64,000 nucleotides of DNA from Burkholderia sp. D-99 (GTDB taxonomy: Bacteria; Pseudomonadota; Gammaproteobacteria; Burkholderiales; Burkholderiaceae), in assembly GCF_011605345.1 (NCBI RefSeq), contig NZ_JAAOXM010000001.1:992001-1056000 (forward strand), in the 5' to 3' direction. Of this stretch, positions 38,690 to 47,858 are shown in pieces. Made by a program: the position numbers and the translations under genes. The notes beneath the pieces were generated by a model that saw only the letters and a list, made by a program, of their open reading frames with translations, did not search any database and was not told the DNA's origin. Each line of letters starts with the position of its first letter. Positions within the stretch are counted from its first letter, which is position 1.

Positions 38690-40051
38690 TCAGGCCTGCT
38701 CGCCCGCCATCGTCTTCGCGGTCGGTGCGCGCGCCGCGCCAGCACGAACCATGCCGAGCGCCAGCACTGTGATCGCCGCTATCACGCACGGCGCCGCGAC
38801 GACGGCAAAGGCAGTCGACAACGGCACGCCCATCGCCAGCATCGCACCACCCGCCATCGATCCGACGACCGAGCCGCCGCGGCCGATCCCGTTCGCCCAA
38901 CTTACACCGGTGGTGCGGCACTCGGTCGGATAGAACGCGGCCGACAGCGCATTGGCGCCGACCTGTGAACCCGATACGCAGAAGCCGGCCGCGAACACGG
39001 CGAGCGCGGCGCCCCACGGCGACGCGGCAAACACACCGATCGCGGCGACGAATGCGCCGGCCGCCGCGTAGCTGCAGGCCAGTACGCGATGCGGGTCGAA
39101 ACGGTCCATCAGCCAGCCGAGGACGATCGCGCCGAACGTGCCGCCGACCTGGAACATCGCGGTCACGTGCGCAGCCGTCTGCAGCGTCGCACCGGTCGTG
39201 CGCAGCAGCGTCGGCAGCCAGCTCGACAGCAGATAGATGACGAGCAGGCTCATGAAGAACGTGAGCCACAGCAGCAGCGTGCCGCGCAGCAGGTCGGCGC
39301 CGAACAGGCGGCCAAGCGGCGATCCGGCCGGTTTGCCGGCCGGCGCGGTGAACGACGCGTTCAGAAGATGCGGATCCGGCGCAATGCGGCCGAGCATCGC
39401 GGCGATCCGCGCGGAAGGTGCGTGCCGATTGACGAGATAGCGCACCGATTCCGGCAGCCGCCACGCGAGCACCGGCAGGAGCAGCAGCGGCGCAGCCCCG
39501 CCGACGACGAGCACCGAACGCCAGCCGTGGTGCTCGATCAGCGACGCAGCCGCGAGCCCGCCAAGCGCGGAGCCGATCGTGAAGCCGCAGAACATCGTCG
39601 TCACCAGCAGCGAACGGCGTCGTGCCGGGCAGTATTCGGAGGTCAGCGTGATCGCATTGGGCATCGCGCCGCCGAGCCCGAGCCCGGTCACGAAGCGCCA
39701 CGCGATCAGCTCGGTCAGGCCGCCCGCACTCGCCGACGCGGCGCTCGCGATGCCGAAGCACGCCACGCACGCGAGCAGCAGGCGCTTGCGGCCGAACCGG
39801 TCGCCGAATGGCCCGAACACGAGCGCGCCGGCCATCAGCCCCCCGAGCCCCGCGCCGAACACCGGTGCAAGCTGCGCGGGCGACAGGCCCCATTCCACGC
39901 GGATGACGGGGGCGATGAAACCGATCGATGCGGTATCGAAACCGTCGATCGCGACGATCAGGAAGCACAGGACGACGATCGCGGCCTGAAACGGCGCAAC
40001 GCGATGCCGGTCGATCCATTCGCTGACGTCGATGGACAGCGTATCGGCCAT
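38690..40051 (-). CDS. mhbT: MFS aromatic acid:H+ symporter (3-hydroxybenzoate uptake)
   Basis: 453 residues, twelve membrane helices, of the AAHS family: VAIDGFDTASIGFIAP in the first helix (the DGFD acid pair is diagnostic) and GPFGDRFGRKR in the first cytoplasmic loop. It should bring 3-hydroxybenzoate or gentisate into the cell. GGAGGAGA precedes the ATG at 40051. Last gene of the minus-strand gentisate operon, 83 bp after the hydroxylase. The symbol follows the Klebsiella mhb system; specificity is inferred from the neighbours. Confidence 0.85.
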   Translation of the reverse strand: MADTLSIDVSEWIDRHRVAPFQAAIVVLCFLIVAIDGFDTASIGFIAPVIRVEWGLSPAQLAPVFGAGLGGLMAGALVFGPFGDRFGRKRLLLACVACFGIASAASASAGGLTELIAWRFVTGLGLGGAMPNAITLTSEYCPARRRSLLVTTMFCGFTIGSALGGLAAASLIEHHGWRSVLVVGGAAPLLLLPVLAWRLPESVRYLVNRHAPSARIAAMLGRIAPDPHLLNASFTAPAGKPAGSPLGRLFGADLLRGTLLLWLTFFMSLLVIYLLSSWLPTLLRTTGATLQTAAHVTAMFQVGGTFGAIVLGWLMDRFDPHRVLACSYAAAGAFVAAIGVFAASPWGAALAVFAAGFCVSGSQVGANALSAAFYPTECRTTGVSWANGIGRGGSVVGSMAGGAMLAMGVPLSTAFAVVAAPCVIAAITVLALGMVRAGAARAPTAKTMAGEQA

Positions 40052-40134
40052 GATGGTGTCTCCTCCAGGAAGGCGGTCGCGCGTCGTACGTCGTTGAAAA
40101 ATGCGCGCCGCCGGATTCGGGCTGAACGGATGCG

Positions 40135-41343
40135 TTATGCGACCGTCTTCAGGCAATCCTCTGCGCGCCAGCCGTGCAGCCAGTCGAGCGCGTCGTAGAA
40201 CTGCGCCTGCGTGCGGCCGACCCAGAGCCCGTTGCGCACCAGCCGCTCGACGCCCTTCGCGTGATAGATCCGCCCCATCTCGCGCGCCGAATACAGCACG
40301 CGCGCGGTGCGCGGAATCCGCGCGCGTTCGTACAGTGCGAACGCCGCCTCGAAATCGCCGTCGGCCTGCGCGACGGCCGCGCCGAGCGTCACCGCGTCCT
40401 CGAGCGCCTGGCACGCGCCCTGCGCAATGTATTGCGTCATCGGATGCGCGGCGTCGCCGAGCACCGTCGCACGGCCCGCGCTCCAGCGTTCGACCGGGTC
40501 GCGGTCAGCGGTGGCCCAGCGCTTCCACGACGTCGGCCGGTCGAGCATCTGCTTCGGCAGCGGATGAATGCCGTCGAAGTACGACAGCACTTCTTCCTTG
40601 CTCCCCTCGCGCACGCCCCAAGTTTCCTGCTCGCGGCTGTGGAACGTGACGACGAGGTTGTACTGCCGCCCGCCGCGCAGCGGATAGTGGACGAGATGGC
40701 AATGCGGGCCGGCCCACACGACCGGCGCATTGATCTGCAGATCCTTCGGCATGTTGTCGACGTCGACCACCGCGCGATACACGACGTGGCCCGTCACGCG
40801 ATGCACATCGCCGATCAGCGCATGACGGATCGCCGATTTCACGCCGTCACAGCCGATCACTGCATCGGCGCGATAACGTTCGCCGTGCTGGTCGGTCACG
40901 GTCACGCCGTTGCCGTCCTGCTCGAACCCGCACACCTGCGTGCTCGTCCGGAACTCGATCAAAGGATGATCCTTGACCGCCTCGTAGATCGACAGGTGAA
41001 TGTCCGCTCGATGAATCACCGCATACGGATTGCCGAAGCGCTCGCGGTACGCGGCGCCCGTATCGATGCGCGCAACCTCGCGCGCATCGACCGCATCCAT
41101 CAGCTGCAGCCAGTCGGTGAACACGGCCCGGCTGCGCGCGGCCTCGCCGACACCCAGCGCATCGAGCGCATTGAACGCGTTCGCCGCGAGCTGGATTCCC
41201 GCGCCGATCTCGCCGATCTGCTCGGCCTGTTCGAGCAGCTTCACGCGAATGCCCTGGCGCGCGAGCGCGAGCGCCGTCGCGAGGCCGCCGATGCCGCCGC
41301 CGATCACCAGCACGCGCCGGCCGTTGTCTTGTGTCTCGTCCAT
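40135..41343 (-). CDS. mhbM: 3-Hydroxybenzoate 6-hydroxylase
   Basis: 402 residues, single-component FAD monooxygenase. Visible: the N-terminal dinucleotide fold GGGIGGLATALAL (14-26), the CDGVKSAIR segment that binds NADH/FAD, and GDAAHPMTQYIAQGACQALEDA near 290-311. The enzyme para-hydroxylates 3-hydroxybenzoate to gentisate with NADH and O2. The neighbours complete gentisate cleavage to pyruvate and fumarate, which separates it from salicylate 1-hydroxylases of the same family. It starts 23 bp after the isomerase gene. Confidence 0.9.
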   Translation of the reverse strand: MDETQDNGRRVLVIGGGIGGLATALALARQGIRVKLLEQAEQIGEIGAGIQLAANAFNALDALGVGEAARSRAVFTDWLQLMDAVDAREVARIDTGAAYRERFGNPYAVIHRADIHLSIYEAVKDHPLIEFRTSTQVCGFEQDGNGVTVTDQHGERYRADAVIGCDGVKSAIRHALIGDVHRVTGHVVYRAVVDVDNMPKDLQINAPVVWAGPHCHLVHYPLRGGRQYNLVVTFHSREQETWGVREGSKEEVLSYFDGIHPLPKQMLDRPTSWKRWATADRDPVERWSAGRATVLGDAAHPMTQYIAQGACQALEDAVTLGAAVAQADGDFEAAFALYERARIPRTARVLYSAREMGRIYHAKGVERLVRNGLWVGRTQAQFYDALDWLHGWRAEDCLKTVA

Positions 41344-41366
41344 GTCTGTCTCCTGCTTCTTTCTTG

Positions 41367-42008
41367 TTACTCGACGTAATCCGGTTGCCGCTGCGGCTGC
41401 GCCGCGTCGAACGCCGGCTCATGCCGCGCGTGTTCATACACCGCGAGGCTGCGTGGATAGGCGCTCAGGTCGCAGTCCATCCGCAACGCGTTCGCGACCT
41501 GCGGCACGAGACACACGTCGGCCAGTGTCGGCGTGTCGCCGAAGCACCACGGGCCCTCGCCCGAGCGCGCGAGCAGCCGCTCGACGCCGGCCATCCCTTC
41601 CGCGATCCAGTGCCGGTACCACGCGGTCTTCTGTTGTGGCGTGACCTTCAGCTCGCTGTCGAGATAGCGCAGCACGCGCAGGTTGTTGACCGGATGGATG
41701 TCGCAGGCGATCAGCGCCGCGAGTTCCAGCACGTGCGCACGACGGCGCAGTTCGAGCGGAATCAGTCGCGGCGTCGGCTGGATCTGGTCGAGGTAATCGA
41801 GGATCGCGAGCGACTGGCCGAGACGGAAATCGCCGTCGACCAGCGCCGGCACCGCCGCGGACGGGTTCACGTTCGCGACGTAGGCCGCGTCGCGATGCTC
41901 GCCGGTGCGGATGTTCACCGGCAGCGTGTCATACGGCATCCCTTTCAGCGCGAGCGCGATGCGCACCCGGTAGGACGTCGAACTGTTGAAGAAGCTATGC
42001 AGTTGCAC
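41367..42008 (-). CDS. nagL: Maleylpyruvate isomerase, zeta-class GST
   Basis: 213 residues with the zeta glutathione transferase signature near the N-terminus (FFNSSTSYRVRIALALKG, residues 6-23) and a GST C-terminal helical domain (GDTPTLADVCLVPQ). The enzyme isomerises maleylpyruvate to fumarylpyruvate using glutathione as cofactor. Maleylacetoacetate isomerase of tyrosine catabolism is a near relative, but the operon partners fix the role. 25 bp after the hydrolase gene, same strand. Confidence 0.88.
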   Translation of the reverse strand: MQLHSFFNSSTSYRVRIALALKGMPYDTLPVNIRTGEHRDAAYVANVNPSAAVPALVDGDFRLGQSLAILDYLDQIQPTPRLIPLELRRRAHVLELAALIACDIHPVNNLRVLRYLDSELKVTPQQKTAWYRHWIAEGMAGVERLLARSGEGPWCFGDTPTLADVCLVPQVANALRMDCDLSAYPRSLAVYEHARHEPAFDAAQPQRQPDYVE

Positions 42009-42033
42009 GATGTCGCCTTTCGAGGAAGATGCG

Positions 42034-42732
42034 TCAGACCACGCGCACGGCCAGTTCGCCGAGCCGTTCGACGCCGACCTTCATCACGTCGCCAGCGACC
42101 ACCGCGCCGACACCTTCCGGCGTGCCCGTGAAGATCACGTCACCCGGTTCAAGGCGGAAGAACTTCGACAGGTCGGCCACCGTTTCCGCGACCGACCAGA
42201 TCAGGTGCGACACGTCGCTCTTCTGCTTCGTCGCGCCGTTGACGGTCAGCCACAGGCCGCCCTGCTCGAAATGACCGACATCGCCTGCCGGATGCACGGG
42301 CCCGATCGGCGCCGAGCGGTCGAACGCCTTGCCGATCTCCCACGGCCGGCCCATTTCGCGCATCTTCATCTGCAAGTCGCGGCGCGTCATGTCGAGGCCG
42401 ACCGCATAGCCCCACACGTGTTCGAGCGCGCGCTCGAGCGGAATGTCCGAACCGCCCTTGCCGATCACCGCGACGAGTTCGGCTTCGTAGTGATAGTTCT
42501 GCGTCTGCGACGGATACGCGAGATCGAGCGTTTCGCCGTACGCGACCGGCACGATCGAATCGGCCGGCTTGCAGAAGAAGAACGGCGGCTCGCGATCGGG
42601 ATCGAAGCCCATTTCGCGCGCATGCGCCGCGTAGTTGCGGCCGACGCAATAGACGCGGCGCACCGCGAATCGGGCGTCGCTGCCGGCGACGGGGAGCGCC
42701 ACGGGCGCTTCGGGCGGGAAAACGAAAGTCAT
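42034..42732 (-). CDS. nagK: Fumarylpyruvate hydrolase
   Basis: 232 residues of the FAH family. CVGRNYAAHAREMG (29-42) is the substrate loop, Glu83 and Glu85 in NYHYEAELVAVIGKG are metal ligands, and VIFTGTPEGVG near 205 ends the fold. It splits fumarylpyruvate into fumarate and pyruvate. The start at 42732 has GGAG six bases upstream; an in-frame ATG at 42753 does not. Located between the dioxygenase (95 bp) and the isomerase. Confidence 0.9.
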   Translation of the reverse strand: MTFVFPPEAPVALPVAGSDARFAVRRVYCVGRNYAAHAREMGFDPDREPPFFFCKPADSIVPVAYGETLDLAYPSQTQNYHYEAELVAVIGKGGSDIPLERALEHVWGYAVGLDMTRRDLQMKMREMGRPWEIGKAFDRSAPIGPVHPAGDVGHFEQGGLWLTVNGATKQKSDVSHLIWSVAETVADLSKFFRLEPGDVIFTGTPEGVGAVVAGDVMKVGVERLGELAVRVV

Positions 42733-42827
42733 GAACAGCTCCAGCGTAGACATGAACAAAGGGACGCGCGCCGCGCGGCGGCGCACGAGAAATGGATCGA
42801 CAAAGCGAGGCGAAAAACCGGCCGGTG

Positions 42828-43871
42828 TCAGTCGCGCGCTTCGCGCAGCAGGTTCAGCGCGGACAGCACGGGCCGGTCGGAATAGCTGAACAGCACGCTG
42901 TCGGACGACGCCGACAGCCGCACCGGCGCCCACGACGGCACGACGAAGATGTCGTGCGGCTCGAATTCGAATGCGTTGCCGCCGATGTGCGCGGTGCCGC
43001 TGCCCTCGACGACGCAGTAGATCGTCGCGTCGGTGCTGCGGTACGTGCGGCCGTCGAAACCGGCCGGCAGGAACTGCATGAAGGTGGCAATCGTCGGCAT
43101 CGGCCAACCACCCGTCGCGGGGTTCACGTAGCGCAGCTTCACGCCGTCCCACGCATCGAGCTCGCCGTTCCGGTACAGCACGTCGAGCGCCTCGCGGGTG
43201 CGTGCATACGGATAGCTGAACACCGGCGACGTCGGATCGCTCGCGCGATGCCGCACCGGCACCATGTTGTGACCGAAGCGCGCGAGGCTGTCGCCTTCCG
43301 GGCGATTCACGGGCTGCACGGCTTCCGGGTAGTTCTCCGCGAAGCCCGCGTCGAGGTTCGCGACGAGCGGAATGTCGAGCCCGTCGAGCCACACGACCGG
43401 CTCGCCGCCCTCGTCCACCGACGGATTGCCGTGGTCGTGCCACGCCCACGACGGCGTGATGATGAAGTCGCCCGGATGCATCGTCGTGCGCTCGCCGTTC
43501 ACGGCCGTCCACGCGCCGCACCCTTCGACGATGAAGCGCAGCGCCGACTGCGTATGCCGGTGGCTCGGCGCGATCTCGCCCGGCAGGATCAGCTGCAGCC
43601 CCGCGTACAGGCTCGGCGTCATGCTCGACTTGCCGGGCAGCCCGGGATTCTCCAGCACCAGCACACGGCGCACGGCCTCTTCCGCGCTGATCACGCTGCC
43701 GGCCTGCATCACGAGGTCGCGCACCTGCGCGTACTTCCAGATCGCGGCCTGCGCGGCCGGCTGCGGGGATTTCGGCACGAGGTTGTGCAGCGATTCCCAC
43801 AGCGGCGCCAGGCGTTGCTCGGCGATCCGTGCGTAGTAGGCGGCGCGCGACGCGTCCGGGTGGGTCGTCAT
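42828..43871 (-). CDS. nagI: Gentisate 1,2-dioxygenase
   Basis: 347 residues, bicupin. The first cupin has the Fe(II) ligands His104 and His106 ([13 protein letters not shown]) and a further His in [10 protein letters not shown] (145/147); the second, in the C-terminal half ([18 protein letters not shown]), has lost most ligands, as usual. The enzyme opens gentisate to maleylpyruvate. The start at 43871 has GGAGA seven bases upstream. It is the promoter-proximal gene of the catabolic operon, divergent from a LysR regulator. Salicylate 1,2-dioxygenase is a relative, but the operon argues for gentisate. Confidence 0.92.
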   Translation of the reverse strand: MTTHPDASRAAYYARIAEQRLAPLWESLHNLVPKSPQPAAQAAIWKYAQVRDLVMQAGSVISAEEAVRRVLVLENPGLPGKSSMTPSLYAGLQLILPGEIAPSHRHTQSALRFIVEGCGAWTAVNGERTTMHPGDFIITPSWAWHDHGNPSVDEGGEPVVWLDGLDIPLVANLDAGFAENYPEAVQPVNRPEGDSLARFGHNMVPVRHRASDPTSPVFSYPYARTREALDVLYRNGELDAWDGVKLRYVNPATGGWPMPTIATFMQFLPAGFDGRTYRSTDATIYCVVEGSGTAHIGGNAFEFEPHDIFVVPSWAPVRLSASSDSVLFSYSDRPVLSALNLLREARD

Positions 43872-43950
43872 GATGTCTCCTTGGCGTCGGCCGATCGGCG
43901 TCGGCGCTGTATCTGTCGGGTCGGGGACCATGTTGCAGTCCGTTAGTCGA

Positions 43951-43980
43951 TTTATATTCGACCCAGACATACCCGGTAAA
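43951..43980 (-). promoter_or_regulatory. Probable promoter of the gentisate operon
   Basis: On the minus strand TTTACC (43980-43975) and TATAAA (43956-43951) are separated by 18 bp, 80 bp before the dioxygenase start. The AT-rich stretch just upstream of it (43981-44017), including a GTATATAC dyad at 44011-44018, is where the divergent LysR protein would bind. Confidence 0.45.
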
Positions 43981-44039
43981 ATGGTCAAATCATCTGATCC
44001 ATATTATTTTGTATATACCTTCTCGCGACGAGGCATGCG

Positions 44040-44984
44040 ATGGACTGGACCCACCGGCTGCGGCTGCGGCATCTGCAGGTACTGTTGAGCCTGGCCGGCA
44101 CCGGCAACCTGAGCCAGTCGGCGGTGGCGCTCGCGACCACGCAGCCCGCGCTGTCGAAATGGCTGAAGGAACTGGAGGAGGATGTCGGGCTGCCGCTGTT
44201 CGAGCGCCATGCACGCGGCCTGCGGCCGACAACCTACGGCGAAGCGCTGATCGAGCATGCGCGCCGCGTCGAGGCGCAGCTCGACGTCGCGCGCGACGAC
44301 ATGGCCGCGCTGCGGGAAGGCGGCAGCGGCCTCGTGACGATCGGCACGTCAGGCGTCGCGGCGGCCGACACGGTGCCGCTCGCGGTGTCGCAGTTGCTGA
44401 AACGGATGCCGCGCGCGCAGGTGCGGCTCACCGAAAGCACGATGAACCAGCTGATGCCGCAGCTCGCACGCAGCGAACTGGACATCGTCGTGGGCCGCTC
44501 GGGGTCGACATCGGTCGATCCGTTGCTGCATGCCGAAGCACTGTATGTCGATCCGGTCGTGTTCGTCGCGCGGCCCGGCCACGCGCTCGCCGGTGCGGCG
44601 TCGGTCGGCTGGGACGACGTGCTCGCCTATTCGTGGATCGTATGGCCGTCAGGCACGCCCGTGCACAACGCGCTGGAGGCCGCGCTGACGGCCGCCGGCC
44701 GCGTGCGGCCGCCCCACTGTGTCGAATCGAATTCGTCGATCCTCAACCTCACTCTGCTGAACAACACCGACCTGCTCGGCGTTGCATCGCATCGCGCTGC
44801 CCAGCGCTTCGCGCAATTGAACGCGATCCGGATCCTGCCGATGCAGCTCGAAGGCCAGGGTGCGGTGTCGATGTACTGGCACCCCGACAGCGCGAATCGC
44901 GCGGCGGTCGCCGCGACGATCGAGTGCCTGCGCGCGTGCGCGGCACCGCAGGTCGGCGGATGGGAGAAGGTGAAGGCGGAATGA
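44040..44984 (+). CDS. LysR-type regulator of the gentisate operon
   Basis: 314 residues. The helix-turn-helix lies at about 10-65 (GNLSQSAVALATTQPALSKWLKELEEDVGLPLFERHARG) and the effector domain covers 92-300. In the GbpR/PcaQ-like branch by appearance. It starts 168 bp from the divergent gentisate dioxygenase gene, the standard arrangement for a LysR activator of the neighbouring pathway; the inducer is probably 3-hydroxybenzoate or gentisate. The octamer repeat begins 28 bp after its stop. Confidence 0.85.
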   Translation: MDWTHRLRLRHLQVLLSLAGTGNLSQSAVALATTQPALSKWLKELEEDVGLPLFERHARGLRPTTYGEALIEHARRVEAQLDVARDDMAALREGGSGLVTIGTSGVAAADTVPLAVSQLLKRMPRAQVRLTESTMNQLMPQLARSELDIVVGRSGSTSVDPLLHAEALYVDPVVFVARPGHALAGAASVGWDDVLAYSWIVWPSGTPVHNALEAALTAAGRVRPPHCVESNSSILNLTLLNNTDLLGVASHRAAQRFAQLNAIRILPMQLEGQGAVSMYWHPDSANRAAVAATIECLRACAAPQVGGWEKVKAE

Positions 44985-45011
44985 ATCGCGCGGCCCGGTG
45001 TCAACCGGGCC

Positions 45012-45195
45012 GCGTTGCTGCGTTGCTGCGTTGCTGCGTTGCTGCGTTGCTGCGTTGCTGCGTTGCTGCGTTGCTGCGTTGTCGCGTTGTCGCGTTGTCG
45101 CGTTGTCGCGTTGTCGCGTTGTCGCGTTGTCGCGTTGTCGCGTTGTCGCGTTGTCGCGTTGTCGCGTTGTCGCGTTGTCGCGTTGTCGCGTTGTC
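45012..45195. repeat. Octamer tandem repeat, 23 units in two blocks
   Basis: Eight perfect copies of GCGTTGCT (45012-45075) followed directly by fifteen perfect copies of GCGTTGTC (45076-45195). The two units differ only in their last two bases, so one block probably arose from the other by slippage. The array lies between the stops of the convergent LysR and hydroxyproline genes. An 8-bp unit shifts frame with every copy, and all six frames through it give only repetitive peptides. Confidence 0.95.
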
Positions 45196-45235
45196 GCGAG
45201 GCCGTGTTATCGAGTTACCGCGACGCCGCAATGCC

Positions 45236-46504
45236 TCACGCGCCGTCGCAGGACGCCGTGCCGTCCAGCATCAGCGTGCCGACCCGCGCGGGCACGAGCG
45301 GCGTGCGCGGTACAGGCGGTGTCCAGCCGAACAATGCCTGCGCAGCCGCACCGCACACGCGGCCCTGGCACGCGCCCATCCCGCAACGTGACTGCAGTTT
45401 CGCGGCCGTCCAGCCCGGCGCTTGCGCGACCGCATCGAAACGCACGTCTTCGCAGCGGCACAGCAGCGTATCGGGCCGCGCAAGCCGGCGGATCGGCTCG
45501 CGGATCGCAAACCGTTCGCGCACGGCGTCCGCGAACGCCTGCCAGCGTGCACGCTGCGCGATGAGCGCAGCCAGCGGCGCCGTCTGCCCGGTCGCCGCAT
45601 ATCCGGCGATTTCGCCTTCGACCATCGCCAGTTCGCTGCCGCCGACACCCGTGCACTCTCCCGCCGCAAACACCCCGTCACGGCTCGTACGCTGGTGCGC
45701 ATCGACCGCTACCGCGCCGTTGTCGATCCGGCAGCCGAGATGGCTCGGCAGCACCGTATTCGGCACGAGGCCGAAACCGCAGGCGAGCCGGTCGCAGTCG
45801 ATGTCGAACTCGCGACCGCCGTGCCGGATCCGCACGCGTTCGAGTCGCTTGTCGCCGAATGCCTCGACGACATGCGCATCAGGCCGGTAAGCGGCCGTGA
45901 CGAGCTTCGCGGCCTGCGCGAGCTTCGACGGCCAGCGCCACAATCCCGCGCCGAAACCGGCCACGTCGCCCCATGCGGCCTGTTCGAGCACGTGCGACAC
46001 GCGCGCGCCGGCTTGACGGGCCGTCGCCGCGCTGGCCAGCAGCAGCGGCCCGCTGCCCGCGATCACCGTGCGCTGCCCGCGCACGTCGAGGCCGTACTTG
46101 ATCAGCGCCTGCAAGCCGCCCGCGCCGGTGACGCCCGGCAGCGTCCAGCCCGGGAATGGCAGCAGCAGTTCACGTGCACCGCAGCAGAGAATCAGCGTGC
46201 GGTAGTCGAGCAGCAGCCCGCGCTCGTCGTCTTCGAGCAGCAGCGTGCCCGGCTGAGTTTCGGCGACGATGCGCGTCGCCGCGAGATGCGTGACGTTCGG
46301 CTTCCGCAATACGGCGAGCCGCTCGGCGGCGGCCGGCGCGGGCGTGGCCGTTGCGCCTTGACGCCAGATCTGCCCGCCTGCACGCGGGTTGTCGTCGACG
46401 ATCGCGACCGTCGCGCCGCCTTTCGCGGCTGCCCGCGCGGCCGACAGCCCGGCCGGGCCCGCGCCGACAATCGCGACATCAACGCTCAGTCGTTCCTGTT
46501 TCAT
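45236..46504 (-). CDS. lhpE: D-hydroxyproline dehydrogenase, FAD/NAD-type subunit with BFD-like cluster
   Basis: 422 residues. A pyridine-nucleotide-disulfide-type fold (VAIVGAGPAGLSAA near 10-23; a second nucleotide fold near 145, VIAGSGPLLLASA) is followed by a C-terminal BFD-like [2Fe-2S] segment with CRCEDV and GMGACQGRVC. Such HcnB/OoxA/LhpE subunits work with a small ferredoxin-like subunit and a DadA-like subunit. Its ATG overlaps the stop of the ferredoxin gene (ATGA). Last gene of the left arm of the hydroxyproline locus. Confidence 0.85.
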   Translation of the reverse strand: MKQERLSVDVAIVGAGPAGLSAARAAAKGGATVAIVDDNPRAGGQIWRQGATATPAPAAAERLAVLRKPNVTHLAATRIVAETQPGTLLLEDDERGLLLDYRTLILCCGARELLLPFPGWTLPGVTGAGGLQALIKYGLDVRGQRTVIAGSGPLLLASAATARQAGARVSHVLEQAAWGDVAGFGAGLWRWPSKLAQAAKLVTAAYRPDAHVVEAFGDKRLERVRIRHGGREFDIDCDRLACGFGLVPNTVLPSHLGCRIDNGAVAVDAHQRTSRDGVFAAGECTGVGGSELAMVEGEIAGYAATGQTAPLAALIAQRARWQAFADAVRERFAIREPIRRLARPDTLLCRCEDVRFDAVAQAPGWTAAKLQSRCGMGACQGRVCGAAAQALFGWTPPVPRTPLVPARVGTLMLDGTASCDGA

Positions 46505-46734
46505 CGCGTACGCTCCACCTGCATCCCTTCGCGACACAGCGTCTGGCAAGCCAGCCGGCGCCGCCCGTCGATCGTCATCCGGCACTCCTGACAGACGCCC
46601 ATTCCGCAAAACGGCGCGCGTGCCGCGCCCGTGCACGACACGCGCGTCGTGTCGTCGCCGCTCGCCGCAACGGCGGCCGCGACGGTCACGCCGTCGGCCA
46701 CCGTCAGCGCACGGCCGTCCAGATGAATGATCAT
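46501..46734 (-). CDS. lhpF: D-hydroxyproline dehydrogenase, [2Fe-2S] small subunit
   Basis: 77 residues, the size of HcnA/SoxD-like ferredoxin subunits. Cysteines occur in SCTGAARAPFCGMGVCQECRMTI and in LACQT, matching a plant-type [2Fe-2S] pattern. It passes electrons between the flavin subunits encoded on either side. Overlaps both neighbours by four bases (ATGA upstream and downstream), so the three dehydrogenase genes are translationally coupled. Confidence 0.85.
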   Translation of the reverse strand: MIIHLDGRALTVADGVTVAAAVAASGDDTTRVSCTGAARAPFCGMGVCQECRMTIDGRRRLACQTLCREGMQVERTR

Positions 46735-47858
46735 GTCAGCGCTCCGGCTACATGGGACGCGGTCAGGAAGCGTCCCGGCAAATACGGTTCGATATCGATG
46801 GGCGGCCGTTCGCCGGCCATCAGCGCGGCGACGAGCCGCGCGCTGCCCGGCGCGGTCGTCACGCCGAGCCCTTCATGCCCGACCGCGAGCCACACGCCCG
46901 GCCGCGCCGGATGCTCGCCGAGCAGCGGCAGCCCGTCGGGGCTCGCGGAACGGAACCCCGTCCACGCGCGAATGCCGTTCAGGTCGGCCAGGTCCGGCAG
47001 ATAGCCCACCGCGCGGCGCAGCATGCGCGCCAGCACGGGCGGCTCGACTTGCGCATCCTCGGTGTCGAACTGGCGCGACGAACCGATCAGCAACTGGCCG
47101 GTCGGCCGCGGCTGCACGTTGAACGCGACCGACGTGCCGTCGCTCGCATGCGCGCTCGCCGCATAGCCCAGCTCGACGAGCTGGTGCGACACCTGGCCCG
47201 GATAGCGGTCGGTAATCAGCAGATGGCCCTTTTTCGGGCGCAGCGGCAGTTCGGGCAGCAGCGTGCGCGCGGCAACGCCGTTCGCGACGACCACCCGCTC
47301 CGCGCGCAGCGTGTCGCCGCTCGCGAGCTTCACGCTCGGGCCATCGACCGCGACGGCCCGGTCGCGCCGCAACGTGATGCGCGGCGCGCGCTGCAGCAGC
47401 CAGTTCGCGGTGACGGGCGCATAAAGGATCGCATCGCCCGGAATCTTCAGCGCGCCGCCAAGGCCCGCACGCAACATCGGCTCCAGTTGCGCGAGCGTCG
47501 CCGCGTCGATCAGTTCGCCCGCCACGCCGTGCGCGGCGAGCGCCGCCTGCTTCGCGCGCGCGAGATCCATCTCGTGCGCATCCGCTGCGAGCCACAGCGT
47601 GCCGCAGTTGCGGTACGCGCAGCCTTCGGGCATCTCGCCGCTCAACGCGCGCCACAGTTCGATCGAGTAATGGCTGAGCGCGAGTTCGGCCGCATTGTCG
47701 TCCATCGCGACGAGGTGCCCCATGCCCGCGCCGGTGGCACCGCCGCTCGCGTCGTCGACGACGAGCACGCGCAGCCCGCGCTGCGCGAGTTCGTGCGCGC
47801 ACGCCGCGCCGACGATGCCGGCGCCGATCACGACGACATCCGTCTTCGCGTCGCTCAC
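46731..47858 (-). CDS. lhpB: D-hydroxyproline dehydrogenase, DadA-like FAD subunit
   Basis: 375 residues, GTG start within the stop of the epimerase gene. The N-terminal Rossmann motif [18 protein letters not shown] (8-25), [15 protein letters not shown], and the C-terminal [19 protein letters not shown] identify the D-amino-acid-oxidase/DadA family. It should oxidise cis-4-hydroxy-D-proline to the pyrroline-4-hydroxy-2-carboxylate imine. The catalytic partner of the two subunits encoded downstream; the combination of three such genes after an epimerase is diagnostic of the Lhp pathway. Confidence 0.87.
   Translation of the reverse strand: MSDAKTDVVVIGAGIVGAACAHELAQRGLRVLVVDDASGGATGAGMGHLVAMDDNAAELALSHYSIELWRALSGEMPEGCAYRNCGTLWLAADAHEMDLARAKQAALAAHGVAGELIDAATLAQLEPMLRAGLGGALKIPGDAILYAPVTANWLLQRAPRITLRRDRAVAVDGPSVKLASGDTLRAERVVVANGVAARTLLPELPLRPKKGHLLITDRYPGQVSHQLVELGYAASAHASDGTSVAFNVQPRPTGQLLIGSSRQFDTEDAQVEPPVLARMLRRAVGYLPDLADLNGIRAWTGFRSASPDGLPLLGEHPARPGVWLAVGHEGLGVTTAPGSARLVAALMAGERPPIDIEPYLPGRFLTASHVAGALT

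Noticed and set aside
45012-45195. CRISPR-like array
   Set aside because: Units are 8 bp and contiguous with no spacers, and there are no cas genes.
45001-45231. ORF translating the octamer array into an RQRDNATT-type repeat peptide
   Set aside because: An 8-bp repeat necessarily gives a periodic peptide in every open frame. There is no start context or flanking domain.
44998-45564. Plus-strand frame running from the octamer array into the lhpE region
   Set aside because: Half is repeat-derived and the rest is antisense to lhpE, which has clear flavin and iron-sulfur motifs.
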